A stretch of DNA of 37,540 nucleotides. It comes from Lachnospiraceae bacterium. GTDB lineage: Bacteria > Bacillota > Clostridia > Lachnospirales > Lachnospiraceae. A program made the translations under genes and the position numbers. Under the pieces are notes generated by a model. It was not told where the DNA came from. It saw only the letters and a list, made by a program, of their open reading frames with translations, and did not search any database. This document shows, one piece after another, positions 8,061 to 16,089 of the stretch (positions are counted from its first letter, which is position 1; every line of letters begins with the position of its first letter). The stretch covers positions 1 to 37,540 of the forward strand of contig JAFTFP010000101.1 in NCBI GenBank assembly GCA_017449485.1. The letters run 5' to 3'.

Positions 8061-9299
8061 ATGAAATTCAAATTGACGTCACTGGAAAAGAAATGGGTTC
8101 TGTACGACGTGGCAAACTCGGCCTTTACCATGCTGGTTTCCACGCTGATTCCGATCTATTTCCACGCGCTGGCCGGACAGGCGGGCATCGAGGAAGTGGA
8201 TTATCTGGCGTACTGGGGTTACACCATCTCCATTTCCACGCTGATGGTGGCACTTGCGGGACCGATCATGGGCGCGGCGGCGGATAAGAAGAAGCACAAG
8301 AAGCTTTACTTCGCGCTGACCATTGTGCTGGGCTCCATCGGCTGCCTGCTGCTGGGCTTTGTGCGGCAGTGGCTGGTCTTCCTGATCGCCTTCTGCATTG
8401 TCAAGACGATCTATTCCGTCAGTCTGGTCATCTATGATTCCACGCTGAACGACATCACCACCGAGGACCGGATGGATGACGTATCCGCGCAGGGCTTTGC
8501 CTGGGGCTATATCGGCAGCTGCGTTCCGTTTATCCTGTGCCTGGTCATGGTGCTGATGTACGAGAAGATCGGCATCTCCCAGATGACGGCGCTGTCGCTT
8601 GCCTTCGTCATCACGGCCGTCTGGTGGTTCGCGGTCTCTCTGCCGATTCTGCGCGCCTATGAGCAGAAGTACTTCATCACCGAGAAGGAAGTGCAGGAAG
8701 AGAACATCTGGAAGCAGCTGGGACAGACCCTGAAGGAAATTGCGAAGGACAAGAAGGTTCTGCTGTTCCTGATCGCGTTCTTCTTCTACATCGACGGCGT
8801 CTACACCATTATCGACATGTCTACAGCCTACGGCTCGGCACTGGGACTGGGCTCGACAGATATGCTGCTGGCCCTGCTGGTCACGCAGTTTGTAGCTTTC
8901 CCGTGCGCGATCATCATGGGACGTCTGTCCCGCACCATGGAGAGCTCGAAGCTCATCACGATCTGCATCGGCGCTTATTTCTGCATCGCGGTCTTTGCCT
9001 TTTTCATGACCAGCGCATGGCAGTTCTGGGTACTGGCGATCGCAGTCGGCATGTTCCAGGGCGGCATTCAGGCCCTGTCCAGGTCATATTTTGCCAAAAT
9101 TATCCCGCCCGAAAAGTCGGGTGAGTATTTCGGGTTCTATGACATCTGCGGCAAGGGCGCATCCGTTGTCGGCACGACGGTCATGGGTCTGGTTTCCCAG
9201 ATTACCGGCAATATCAACTACGGCGTCGGCACGATCGCGTTCTTCTTCCTGATCGGAATCTTCGTGTTCCGGATGTCCGTGGCGACAAAGAGAGGTTAA
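8061..9299 (+). CDS. MFS transporter, Atg22/UMF1 type
   Basis: 412 residues from ATG 8061 (preceded by CAGGGGGA). The N-terminal YDVANSAFTMLV corresponds to the hallmark YDxANSAF of the Atg22-like major facilitator family. About 12 hydrophobic segments follow, with the MFS loop GAAADKKKHKK after segment 2. In yeast Atg22 exports amino acids from the vacuole; the bacterial members have no assigned substrate. Here it lies 4 bases upstream of a glycerophosphodiesterase gene, so the two are likely co-transcribed. Export of a lipid-derived or amino acid compound is possible but not shown by the sequence. Confidence 0.87.
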   Translation: MKFKLTSLEKKWVLYDVANSAFTMLVSTLIPIYFHALAGQAGIEEVDYLAYWGYTISISTLMVALAGPIMGAAADKKKHKKLYFALTIVLGSIGCLLLGFVRQWLVFLIAFCIVKTIYSVSLVIYDSTLNDITTEDRMDDVSAQGFAWGYIGSCVPFILCLVMVLMYEKIGISQMTALSLAFVITAVWWFAVSLPILRAYEQKYFITEKEVQEENIWKQLGQTLKEIAKDKKVLLFLIAFFFYIDGVYTIIDMSTAYGSALGLGSTDMLLALLVTQFVAFPCAIIMGRLSRTMESSKLITICIGAYFCIAVFAFFMTSAWQFWVLAIAVGMFQGGIQALSRSYFAKIIPPEKSGEYFGFYDICGKGASVVGTTVMGLVSQITGNINYGVGTIAFFFLIGIFVFRMSVATKRG

Positions 9300-9303
9300 T
9301 AAA

Positions 9304-10041
9304 ATGGCAGCACAGGTATGGGGACACAGAGGCGCGTCGGGGTACGCGCCGGAGAATACGCTGGAGAGCTTCGCCCTGGCGGTGGAGCAGGGCGCGGACG
9401 CGATCGAGCTGGATGTCCAGCTCTCCCGTGACGGCGAGCTGGTCGTCATTCACGATGAGACGACGGACCGCGTCTCCGGGAAAAAGGCGTGGGTGAAGGA
9501 TCTCACGCTCAAGGAACTCAAGGAGTTAAGCGTCAGTCTTCCCCATCCGGAGGGCTTCGGAAAAACTGAGATTCCGACGCTGCGCGAGGTCTATGAGCTG
9601 ATCCGGCCGACCGGGCTGAATATCAATGTAGAGATTAAATCCAGCATCATCTGGTATCCGCAGATCGAGGAGAAGGTGCTTGCGCTGACGGCGCAGATGG
9701 GGATGGAGGCGCGCGTGATCTATTCCTCCTTCAACCACAACTCGCTGGTGAAGCTCAAGGAGCTGGATCCTTCGGTGAAGACCGGAATGCTTTATGAAGA
9801 CGTCCTGATCGGCGCAGCGCCTTATGCGCGGGACACGGTGCATGTGGAGGCACTGCATCCGGCGATCTATCATCTGCAGGACCCGGACTATGTCCGCACG
9901 GCGCACGAATATGGTCTGGAGACCCATGTCTGGACTGTCAACGAGCCGGAGCATCTGCGGATGTGCATTGAGATGGGCGTTGAAGCGGTCATCACCAATT
10001 ATCCCGACAGGGCGCGGGAGATTGCAGGGGAATTTGCATGA
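9304..10041 (+). CDS. Glycerophosphodiester phosphodiesterase
   Basis: 245 residues, a single GDPD TIM-barrel domain without signal peptide, so cytoplasmic (UgpQ/YqiK-like). Catalytic residues are visible: H8-R9 (GHRG), E35 and D37 (IELDVQ), H50 (VIHDET), and the later NVEIKS strand. The C-terminus has the typical HVWTVNEPEHL and VITNYPDRA segments. It should hydrolyse glycerophosphodiesters (from deacylated phospholipids) to glycerol-3-phosphate and an alcohol. It follows the MFS gene by 4 bases with AGAGG as ribosome site, and its stop overlaps the acylphosphatase start (ATGA). Confidence 0.93.
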   Translation: MAAQVWGHRGASGYAPENTLESFALAVEQGADAIELDVQLSRDGELVVIHDETTDRVSGKKAWVKDLTLKELKELSVSLPHPEGFGKTEIPTLREVYELIRPTGLNINVEIKSSIIWYPQIEEKVLALTAQMGMEARVIYSSFNHNSLVKLKELDPSVKTGMLYEDVLIGAAPYARDTVHVEALHPAIYHLQDPDYVRTAHEYGLETHVWTVNEPEHLRMCIEMGVEAVITNYPDRAREIAGEFA

Positions 10042-10310
10042 TCCGCAAATCGATCCGCGTTTTCGGACAAGTTCAGGGTGTCGGCTTCCGCTACCGCGCA
10101 AGCTATGCCGCTAAAGAACTGGGGCTGACCGGCTGGGTTGAAAATCTCTGGGACGGCAGCGTACAGATTGAGATACAGGGCCCCCGGCTCCAGGTGGAGA
10201 AGTTCCTTCCCGCCGTGGAGGAAGGCTCTTTCGTCCGCATCGATTATGCGGAGGAGACGGAGATGGACGTGGTGGAGGACGAGCGCCGATTCCGCGTCAG
10301 AGGTTATTAA
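10038..10310 (+). CDS. acyP: Acylphosphatase
   Basis: 90 residues, the normal length of the family. The signature GQVQGVGFRYR holds catalytic R18, and GWVENLWDGSV holds N36, the two residues that bind phosphate and activate water. It hydrolyses acyl phosphates such as acetyl phosphate or carbamoyl phosphate in the cytosol. Translationally coupled to the glycerophosphodiesterase gene by a four-base overlap and followed after 6 bases by a Nudix gene. Confidence 0.95.
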   Translation: MIRKSIRVFGQVQGVGFRYRASYAAKELGLTGWVENLWDGSVQIEIQGPRLQVEKFLPAVEEGSFVRIDYAEETEMDVVEDERRFRVRGY

Positions 10311-10316
10311 CGGGAA

Positions 10317-10814
10317 ATGGCTGCACACAAATCGAATCTGACCACACTCTGTTATCTGAAACAGGACGGAAAGGTCCTGATGCTGCACCGCACCGCCAAG
10401 GAGAAGGATGTCAACAAGGACAAATGGATCGGCGTGGGCGGACATTTTGAGGCGTCGGAGAGCCCGGAGGAGTGCCTGGTCCGGGAGGTGCGTGAGGAGA
10501 CAGGGTACGCCCTTCTCAGCTGGCGCTTCCGGGGCATCGTGACGTTTATCGTCCGGGGCGAGGAGCAGCTCACGGAATATATGATGCTGTTCACTTCGGA
10601 TGAATTTGAAAAGGCCGGGGAGCCCGAGAGCATGGAGGGCGAGCTGGTCTGGGTTAAGGAAGAGGAGATGCTGAACCTGAATCTGTGGGAAGGGGACAAG
10701 ATCTTCTTCCGGCTGATCCGGGATGATGAGCCCTTCTTCTCCTTGAAGCTGGAATACAGCGGAAACGGCGAGCTGATGCGCGCCGCACTGAATGGAAAGG
10801 ACTACGGAATATAG
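10317..10814 (+). CDS. Nudix hydrolase, MutT/8-oxo-dGTP diphosphatase-like
   Basis: 165 residues. A complete Nudix box is present: G42, E48, R56-E57, E60-E61, G63 (GGHFEASESPEECLVREVREETGY), which binds the metal and the pyrophosphate. The opening TTLCYLKQDGKVLMLHRTAKEKDVNKDKW matches the 8-oxo-dGTP diphosphatase group common in Firmicutes, so nucleotide-pool cleansing is likely. The ribosome site is weak (CGGGA), and expression may depend on coupling to acyP. The last 13 bases overlap the 3' end of the oppositely oriented gene; no terminator separates them. Confidence 0.88.
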   Translation: MAAHKSNLTTLCYLKQDGKVLMLHRTAKEKDVNKDKWIGVGGHFEASESPEECLVREVREETGYALLSWRFRGIVTFIVRGEEQLTEYMMLFTSDEFEKAGEPESMEGELVWVKEEEMLNLNLWEGDKIFFRLIRDDEPFFSLKLEYSGNGELMRAALNGKDYGI

Positions 10815-11392
10815 AATTCCAGAACGCCCAGCACGCGGCTGCCGTATCCCGGGCGATAGTACCGGGGCGTGCGGTGCCAGCTGTCGGCGATGATGAGGAC
10901 GGTGTCGTCCGGCCAGCTCAGCTGACCGATGACGGTGACCCAGTGCCACTGAAAAAGTGAATCTGCCAGCAGCAGCGCCGCCGGATGATTCTGCATAAGA
11001 GCCGACGGGATGGCCGCTGTGTCGCGAAGCCGCCTGCAGCGGATCGGAATGCCGGCTTCGGTGTAATAGCGCATGATCCGCTTCTCCAGATTCAGAATCG
11101 GGCCGTTGCCGATCCGGTTGTGGATCGAGGTGAAGGAGCGGTGCGCGATCCGTCCCAGCGCTTCCTTCGTCCGCGCGTTGGCCGGCGGGGAAAGAATCAG
11201 GGAGATGTTCGTCGCGGTGACGGCGGCACAGTGGTTCCGGGCTTCCGGATCATAGTCCGAAGTAACTGCGAATTCCGCCGGGAGCTGCTCCAGACGGACG
11301 TCAGAAACTGCCGGGTACCTGGGCAGCCCGGAAGCATCGAAAAAGCCATATCTGCCATCGCCGACGATGGGAAGAAGCACCGTTTTTTTCAT
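10802..11392 (-). CDS. Putative papain-like/C39-type cysteine peptidase-fold protein
   Basis: 196 residues from ATG at 11392 (a GTG at 11398 would add two residues). I do not recognise a named family with certainty. The arrangement Cys55 (RNHCAAVTATN), His150 (WHWVTVIGQ) and Asp170 (IIADSWHR) has the order and spacing of a C39/papain-like Cys-His-Asp triad, including the small-residue helix after Cys and the 'HWVTV' strand. No signal peptide or membrane segment is seen, so it would act in the cytosol. It stands alone between two plus-strand operons, without bacteriocin or ABC-transporter partners. Possible roles are processing of a peptide or hydrolysis of an amide; this is inference. No good Shine-Dalgarno sequence precedes the start. 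Confidence 0.7.
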   Translation of the reverse strand: MKKTVLLPIVGDGRYGFFDASGLPRYPAVSDVRLEQLPAEFAVTSDYDPEARNHCAAVTATNISLILSPPANARTKEALGRIAHRSFTSIHNRIGNGPILNLEKRIMRYYTEAGIPIRCRRLRDTAAIPSALMQNHPAALLLADSLFQWHWVTVIGQLSWPDDTVLIIADSWHRTPRYYRPGYGSRVLGVLEFYIP

Positions 11393-11423
11393 GCCCACAG
11401 TGTACCACAGCGGGGCCGGAAAG

Positions 11424-11452
11424 TTGACACTTTTTATACCGGCTGATATAGT
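11424..11452 (+). promoter_or_regulatory. Sigma-A promoter of the NlpC/P60 gene
   Basis: TTGACA at 11424-11429, a 17-base spacer and TATAGT at 11447-11452 form a near-consensus housekeeping promoter. Transcription should begin near 11459, giving a 5' leader of about 55 bases. Confidence 0.85.
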
Positions 11453-11465
11453 TACGGTTGTAATA

Positions 11466-11497
11466 ATTTCGAAATATTTCAGGCGCCCTTCCGGGCG
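11466..11497 (+). repeat. Overlapping palindromes and hairpin in the NlpC/P60 leader
   Basis: Two perfect 10-bp palindromes overlap by five bases (ATTTCGAAAT at 11466-11475, GAAATATTTC at 11471-11480) just after the expected transcription start. A 5-bp GC hairpin follows (CGCCC 11484-11488 with GGGCG 11493-11497, loop TTCC). They could be an operator and an RNA structure affecting translation, but no known regulator is recognised. Confidence 0.5.
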
Positions 11498-11513
11498 GGA
11501 ATGTTGACTGCAT

Positions 11514-13247
11514 ATGAATAAATGGATCTTGAAAACGATGATACCTGCGGCGGTACTGGTGTGTCTGCTGCCGGGTTGTGTGCGGGCTGTCAGAGCAGAG
11601 GGCGCTTCGCTTCCGCTGCCGACAGTCGGGCTTTCCTATGCGCTTGCGAAGCCGGATACCCGTGTTTCCGTCAAGGATGTAGAGGATTATCTGACAGCAA
11701 GCGGAATGATCCGGACCCGGAAAGGCGATACGGCGAAGACGACGGAAGACGCGCAGACGAAAAAGACGCAGAAGCAGGCAAAATCTGACACGCAGGTGCA
11801 GACCTCTCAGCCCGCGGCGTCCGGAACGACCGTCAACGCAGCAGAAGTCAATGAAATTCTGGACACGGCGCTGACGCAGAAGCAGCAGAAGGAAGCGGAT
11901 GCAACAGTCTCTCAGACAGCACTGCTGATTGAGGAGACGGCTGCAGCTGCCGGAAGAGAGATTGACGAGAGTTATTCGAAGGAAGTCCTTGCAGTAAAAG
12001 ATGCCGTGGCGGCTGCCCCGGAGGGCACAAGCGCCGAGGAGGCAGTAACTGCTGCGAAGGAGGAAGTGGCCTATGCCCAGCGCGCAGAGGAAGCCGGCAT
12101 GACGGTGGAGGAGCTGCGGGCCGCGGAAGAGGAAGCCGAGAAGGCGGCCGCGCGGGCCAAGGCGGAGGAAGAACTGGGCGCCAAGCGGGCGGAAGCAGAA
12201 GCGGCTGTCGCCGAGGAAGAGCTGTGCGTCGCCCTGGTCAGTGACTTCATCAATATCCGGTCAGAACCCAGCACAGAGGGCGAGATCGTGGGCAAGCTGT
12301 ACGCAAACGGCGTCGGCAAGGTCCTCTCAGAGCCGGATGACTTCGGCTGGATGAAGATTTCTTCCGGCGAGGTGGTCGGCTACATCAAGGCTGAATATGT
12401 CGCCACAGGTCAGTACGCGCATGAACTGGCCGGTGAGGTAGAAGAATACCGCGCAACGGTCAATACGGAAACACTCCGTGTCCGTGTCGCGCCGGACCTG
12501 GATTCCGACGTTATCACCCTGATCGGACAGGGCGAGGAGCTGGTGAGTCTGGAAGAGCTGGACGGCTGGCTGAAGGTGGACACGCCGGACGGCGAAGGCT
12601 TTATTTCTTCCGACTTTGCCGACGTGGATGTGTTCTTCCCGGAGGCAAAATCCAAGGCACAGGAGGAGGCGGAGATCGCCGAGGCCAGACGTGCTGAGGA
12701 AGAGAAGATCAAGGCGCAGAAGGCACAGGCCGAGGCCGACCGCAAGAAGCGGGAAGCGGAAGCAGCCAAGAATGCCGCCGAGCGTCAGCGCCTGGAGGCA
12801 GAAGCCCAGAGAGCACAGCAGGCTGCAGATGCCGCGAAGGCATCCTATGACGCAGCTGCGGAAGCAGCCGCAGCAGCCGGTGCGGGCGGCGCAGGCTCCG
12901 GAAAGGGCCAGGAAGTCGTCAACTATGCCTGCCAGTTCATCGGCAATCCGTACGTATGGGGCGGATCGAGTCTGACGAACGGAACAGACTGCTCGGGCTT
13001 CACCATGTCGGTCTATGCACACTTCGGTGTGAGCCTGCCGCACTACGATGCATCCCAGAGAAGCTGCGGCACGGCGGTGGCAAGCCTGGCGGAGGCAAGA
13101 CCCGGCGACCTGATCTGCTACAACGGTCATGTCGGTATCTATATGGGCAATGGCCAGATCGTCCACGCGAGCAACCCGAGAACCGGCATCACCACCGGAA
13201 ATGCGTCCTACAGACCGATTGTCGCCATCCGAAGGATTTTCAACTGA
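11514..13247 (+). CDS. Secreted SH3-SH3-NlpC/P60 peptidoglycan endopeptidase
   Basis: 577 residues. The N-terminus is a signal sequence (hydrophobic about 8-25). An LLPGC could act as an atypical lipobox, but cleavage after VRA is equally possible. Residues 60-235 are low-complexity, Ala/Glu/Gln-rich and helical. Two bacterial SH3 domains follow (about 239-298, FINIRSEPSTEGEIVG; and 314-373, TLRVRVAPDLDSD), then an Ala/Glu/Lys coiled coil (about 378-455). The C-terminal NlpC/P60 domain (about 462-577) has catalytic Cys493 (DCSGF), His539 (GHVGIY) and His551 (IVHAS). It should cut stem peptides of peptidoglycan during wall remodelling. Oddly, no strong ribosome site lies at the usual distance; GGGCGGGA ends 14 bases before the ATG. 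Confidence 0.93.
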   Translation: MNKWILKTMIPAAVLVCLLPGCVRAVRAEGASLPLPTVGLSYALAKPDTRVSVKDVEDYLTASGMIRTRKGDTAKTTEDAQTKKTQKQAKSDTQVQTSQPAASGTTVNAAEVNEILDTALTQKQQKEADATVSQTALLIEETAAAAGREIDESYSKEVLAVKDAVAAAPEGTSAEEAVTAAKEEVAYAQRAEEAGMTVEELRAAEEEAEKAAARAKAEEELGAKRAEAEAAVAEEELCVALVSDFINIRSEPSTEGEIVGKLYANGVGKVLSEPDDFGWMKISSGEVVGYIKAEYVATGQYAHELAGEVEEYRATVNTETLRVRVAPDLDSDVITLIGQGEELVSLEELDGWLKVDTPDGEGFISSDFADVDVFFPEAKSKAQEEAEIAEARRAEEEKIKAQKAQAEADRKKREAEAAKNAAERQRLEAEAQRAQQAADAAKASYDAAAEAAAAAGAGGAGSGKGQEVVNYACQFIGNPYVWGGSSLTNGTDCSGFTMSVYAHFGVSLPHYDASQRSCGTAVASLAEARPGDLICYNGHVGIYMGNGQIVHASNPRTGITTGNASYRPIVAIRRIFN

Positions 13248-13265
13248 CGTCTGTTCTGCTATACT
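13237..13265 (+). promoter_or_regulatory. Extended -10 promoter of hpf
   Basis: TGC-TATACT (13257-13265) is an extended -10 element. A weak -35 (TTTTCA, 13237-13242) lies 17 bases upstream and overlaps the last codons of the NlpC/P60 gene. The start would be near 13272, about 50 bases before the hpf ATG. Confidence 0.65.
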
Positions 13266-13322
13266 GTTAGGTAGAATACAGAAGGGGAACGGGGGGTTAC
13301 TGTTTCCCGGAAAGGACAGCGT

Positions 13323-13850
13323 ATGAGGTTTGTAATAGTCGGTAAAAACATGTCTGTAACACCCGCGCTTGAAACGGCAGTGAGGGACAAGCTGAGCAAG
13401 CTGGACAAGTTCTTCAACCAGGACACAGAGGCACATGTGACGCTCAGCACAAACAAGGATCGCCACAAGATTGAAGTGACGATTCCGGTTAAGGGCAAAA
13501 TCATCCGCTCCGAGCAGGTCAGCAACGATATGTATGTATCGATTGACCTGGTAGAAGAGGTGATCGAGCGTCAGCTGAAGAAATATAAGAACAAGATCAT
13601 CGATCGCCATCAGTCCGGCGGCAGTTTCCAGGAAGCTTACATGGATGCGGACTACATGGATGATGAGGAAATCCGTATCGTCCGTCAGAAGCAGTTCGAC
13701 ATGAAGCCGATGTATCCGGAGGATGCCTGCGTACAGATGGAACTGCTGGGCCACAGCTTCTATGTGTTCCTGAACGCGGAGACAGAGCAGATCAATGTGG
13801 TCTATAAGAGAAAGGGCAACACCTACGGCCTGATCGAGCCCGAAGTCTGA
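13323..13850 (+). CDS. hpf: Ribosome hibernation promoting factor, long form
   Basis: 175 residues, the length of long HPF. Residues 1-100 form the S30AE/RaiA-like domain (MRFVIVGKNMSVTPALETAVRDKLSKLDKFF) that sits in the decoding and tRNA region of idle ribosomes. Residues about 118-175 form the dimerisation domain (MKPMYPEDACVQMELLGHSFYVFLNAETEQINVVYKR) that joins two 70S particles into 100S dimers. Produced at stationary phase or under stress in most Firmicutes. Its own promoter lies just upstream; GGAAAGGA is the ribosome site. Confidence 0.96.
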   Translation: MRFVIVGKNMSVTPALETAVRDKLSKLDKFFNQDTEAHVTLSTNKDRHKIEVTIPVKGKIIRSEQVSNDMYVSIDLVEEVIERQLKKYKNKIIDRHQSGGSFQEAYMDADYMDDEEIRIVRQKQFDMKPMYPEDACVQMELLGHSFYVFLNAETEQINVVYKRKGNTYGLIEPEV

Positions 13851-13922
13851 TCGATACATGATTTCAGATGAGCGGCCCGGACAGACGGGATTGCGCTCAG
13901 AATGATCAAAATTTAGTAAAGG

Positions 13923-13960
13923 AAAGAGCATGCTTTTCATTGAAAAGCGTGCTCTTTTAT
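13923..13960 (+). terminator. Terminator of hpf, overlapping the thl promoter
   Basis: A 14-bp stem (AAGAGCATGCTTTT with AAAAGCGTGCTCTT, one G-T pair, short loop) followed by TTTTAT. The right arm and tail are also the -35 and spacer of the next promoter, so the end of hpf transcription and the start of the butyrate operon share DNA. Confidence 0.85.
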
Positions 13961-13968
13961 GTTATAAT
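13940..13968 (+). promoter_or_regulatory. Strong promoter of the butyrate operon
   Basis: TTGAAA at 13940-13945, a 17-base spacer and TATAAT at 13963-13968, with an extended -10 TG at 13960-13961. Transcription should start near 13975, about 88 bases before the thiolase ATG. Confidence 0.88.
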
Positions 13969-13979
13969 AGTTTACTGGA

Positions 13980-13997
13980 ATGTGAAAAATTTAACAA
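13980..13997 (+). promoter_or_regulatory. Probable Rex (redox sensor) operator
   Basis: The 18 bases atgtgaaaaatttaacaa match the clostridial Rex consensus TTGTTAA-N4-TTAACAA at 12 of 14 fixed positions, with a perfect right half. The site begins 11 bases after the -10 box, over or just beyond the transcription start, a good place for a repressor. It is nested in a GGAATG/CATTCC inverted repeat (13977-13982, 14001-14006). Rex represses butyrate/butanol genes in Clostridium when NADH is low; its use here is inferred from the motif. Confidence 0.68.
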
Positions 13998-14062
13998 ACT
14001 CATTCCAAAGAGCAGATTAGGGAATAGAAACAGCAGAAACAGATCAGATTTGGAGGAAAAAT

Positions 14063-15247
14063 ATGGCTAAAAAAGTAGTTATTGCAGGTGCTTGCCGTAC
14101 AGCGATCGGAAAGATGGGCGGAGCCCTCAGCGGAGTTCCCGCAGCCGATCTGGGCGCAATTGTTATTAAGGAAGCGCTTAACCGCGCCGGCGTTCCGGCG
14201 GATCAGGTCAGCGAAGTTCTGATGGGCTGCGTTATTCAGGCAGGTCTGGGACAGAACGTAGCCAGACAGGCTTCCATCAAGGCCGGCCTTCCGGTAGAGG
14301 TTCCGGCGGTTACTATCAATGTTGTCTGCGGTTCCGGTCTGAACTGTGTCAACATGGCAGCCGACATGATTCTTGCGGGCGACGCAGATATCGTTGTTGC
14401 CGGCGGCATGGAGAGCATGAGCCGCGCACCGTATGCAGCCATGAATGCACGTTTCGGTTATCGCATGAACAACGGACAGTTTGTTGACACCATGGTCAAC
14501 GATGCTCTTTGGGATGCTTTCAATAACTATCATATGATCAAGACAGCGGACAATGTCGCTGAGCAGTGGGGCCTGACAAGAGAAGAGCTGGATGAGTTCT
14601 CTGTCGCTTCCCAGAATAAGGCTGAAGCCGCGATGGCAGCCGGCCGGTTCAAGGACGAGATCGTTCCCGTGGAAGTCAAGCAGAAGAAGCAGGTTATCGT
14701 AGTGGATACGGACGAGGGTCCGCGCCCCGGCACCAACCTGGAAGGCCTTGCAAAGCTTCGCCCCATCAATGAGGGCGGCGTGACGACGGCAGGAAATGCT
14801 TCCGGCATCAACGACGGTGCAGCAGCTGTTGTAGTCATGAGCGAAGAGAAGGCCAAGGAGCTGGGCGTTAAGCCGATGGCAACCTGGATCGGCGGCGCGC
14901 TCGGCGGTGTAGATCCTTCGATCATGGGCGTCGGCCCGGTCGCTGCGACGAAGAAGGTCTTTGCCAAGACCGGCCTGACCATTGATGATATGGATCTGTA
15001 TGAGGCGAACGAAGCTTTCGCAGCGCAGTCTGTCGCAGTCGGCAAGGAGCTGAATTTTGACCTCTCCAAGCTGAACGTCAACGGCGGCGCGATTGCACTG
15101 GGCCACCCGGTCGGCGCTTCCGGCTGCCGGATTCTGGTCACCCTGCTGCATGAGATGGCAAGAAGAGACAACGTGAAGAAGGGCCTTGCGACCCTGTGCA
15201 TCGGCGGCGGCATGGGCTGCGCCACCATCGTTGAGAAGTACGAGTAA
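14063..15247 (+). CDS. thlA: Acetyl-CoA acetyltransferase (thiolase)
   Basis: 394 residues, full length for biosynthetic thiolase. The acyl-accepting Cys89 lies in [10 protein letters not shown]. The C-terminal motifs [23 protein letters not shown] (catalytic His) and CIGGGMGC (second catalytic Cys) are all present. It condenses two acetyl-CoA to acetoacetyl-CoA, the first step of butyrate formation. It is the first gene of the operon, with GGAGG before the ATG and highly biased codons. A similar second thiolase lies at 29799. Confidence 0.96.
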   Translation: MAKKVVIAGACRTAIGKMGGALSGVPAADLGAIVIKEALNRAGVPADQVSEVLMGCVIQAGLGQNVARQASIKAGLPVEVPAVTINVVCGSGLNCVNMAADMILAGDADIVVAGGMESMSRAPYAAMNARFGYRMNNGQFVDTMVNDALWDAFNNYHMIKTADNVAEQWGLTREELDEFSVASQNKAEAAMAAGRFKDEIVPVEVKQKKQVIVVDTDEGPRPGTNLEGLAKLRPINEGGVTTAGNASGINDGAAAVVVMSEEKAKELGVKPMATWIGGALGGVDPSIMGVGPVAATKKVFAKTGLTIDDMDLYEANEAFAAQSVAVGKELNFDLSKLNVNGGAIALGHPVGASGCRILVTLLHEMARRDNVKKGLATLCIGGGMGCATIVEKYE

Positions 15248-15259
15248 GGAGGAGAAGCA

Positions 15260-16054
15260 ATGAGTTTTGTTCTGTATGAAACAGAAGGTGCGGTAGGCAT
15301 TATCACCATCAATCGCCCCGAGGCGCTGAATGCACTCAACAGCTCCGTCCTGGATGAGCTGGGTGCCGTGCTGGATGCAGTAGATCTGGACAGCATCCGC
15401 GCACTGATTCTGACCGGTGCAGGCGAGAAGAGCTTCGTGGCCGGCGCAGATATCGGCGAGATGAGCTCCCTGACGAAGGCAGAGGGCGAGGCATTCGGCA
15501 AGAAGGGAAATGATCTCTTCCGCAGAATTGAGACCTTCCCGATCCCGGTCATCGCTGCGATCAACGGTTTCGCACTGGGCGGCGGCAACGAGATCGCCAT
15601 GAGCTGCGACATCCGCATCTGCGCTGAGAATGCGGTCTTCGGACAGCCTGAAGTAGGCTTGGGCATCACACCCGGCTTCGGCGGCACACAGAGACTGGCA
15701 AGACTTGTCAGCCCCGGTATGGCGAAGCAGCTGATCTACACCGCTCTGAACATCAAGGCGGACGAGGCACTGCGCATCGGTCTTGTCAATGCGGTTTATC
15801 CGCAGGCTGAACTGATGGATGCAGCGAAGAAGCTGGCCGGCAAGATCGCAATGAACGCACCGATCGCGGTCCGCGGCTGCAAGAAGGCCATCAACGACGG
15901 CCTTGAGGCTGGTATGGATGAAGCCATCGTGATCGAAGAGAAGATCTTCGGTGACTGCTTCGAGACAGAGGATCAGCGCGAGGGAATGGCGAACTTCCTG
16001 CGCAAGAAGGATGATCCGGCGAAGGTGAAGCACGTGGCATTTAAGAACGCTTGA
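15260..16054 (+). CDS. crt: 3-hydroxybutyryl-CoA dehydratase (crotonase)
   Basis: 264 residues, crotonase fold. The oxyanion-hole segment FVAGADIGEM and the two catalytic glutamates E111 (GGGNE) and E131 (FGQPEVGLG) are present, followed by GITPGFGGTQRL. It removes water from 3-hydroxybutyryl-CoA to give crotonyl-CoA. It begins 12 bases after the thiolase stop, with AAGGAGGAG as ribosome site. Gene order places it before hbd although it acts after it. Confidence 0.95.
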   Translation: MSFVLYETEGAVGIITINRPEALNALNSSVLDELGAVLDAVDLDSIRALILTGAGEKSFVAGADIGEMSSLTKAEGEAFGKKGNDLFRRIETFPIPVIAAINGFALGGGNEIAMSCDIRICAENAVFGQPEVGLGITPGFGGTQRLARLVSPGMAKQLIYTALNIKADEALRIGLVNAVYPQAELMDAAKKLAGKIAMNAPIAVRGCKKAINDGLEAGMDEAIVIEEKIFGDCFETEDQREGMANFLRKKDDPAKVKHVAFKNA

Positions 16055-16089
16055 GTATATAAGAGCTTACATTTAAGGAGGATATGATC

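Noticed and set aside
12327-13940. 537-codon minus-strand open frame
   Set aside because: Antisense to the NlpC/P60 and hpf genes, which have clear domains and signals; no ribosome site or recognisable protein.
14000-16033. Long open frame (677 codons) on the minus strand
   Set aside because: It is antisense to thl and crt, has Cys/Ala/His-rich low-complexity content, no family resemblance and no promoter. It results from the strong codon bias of those genes.
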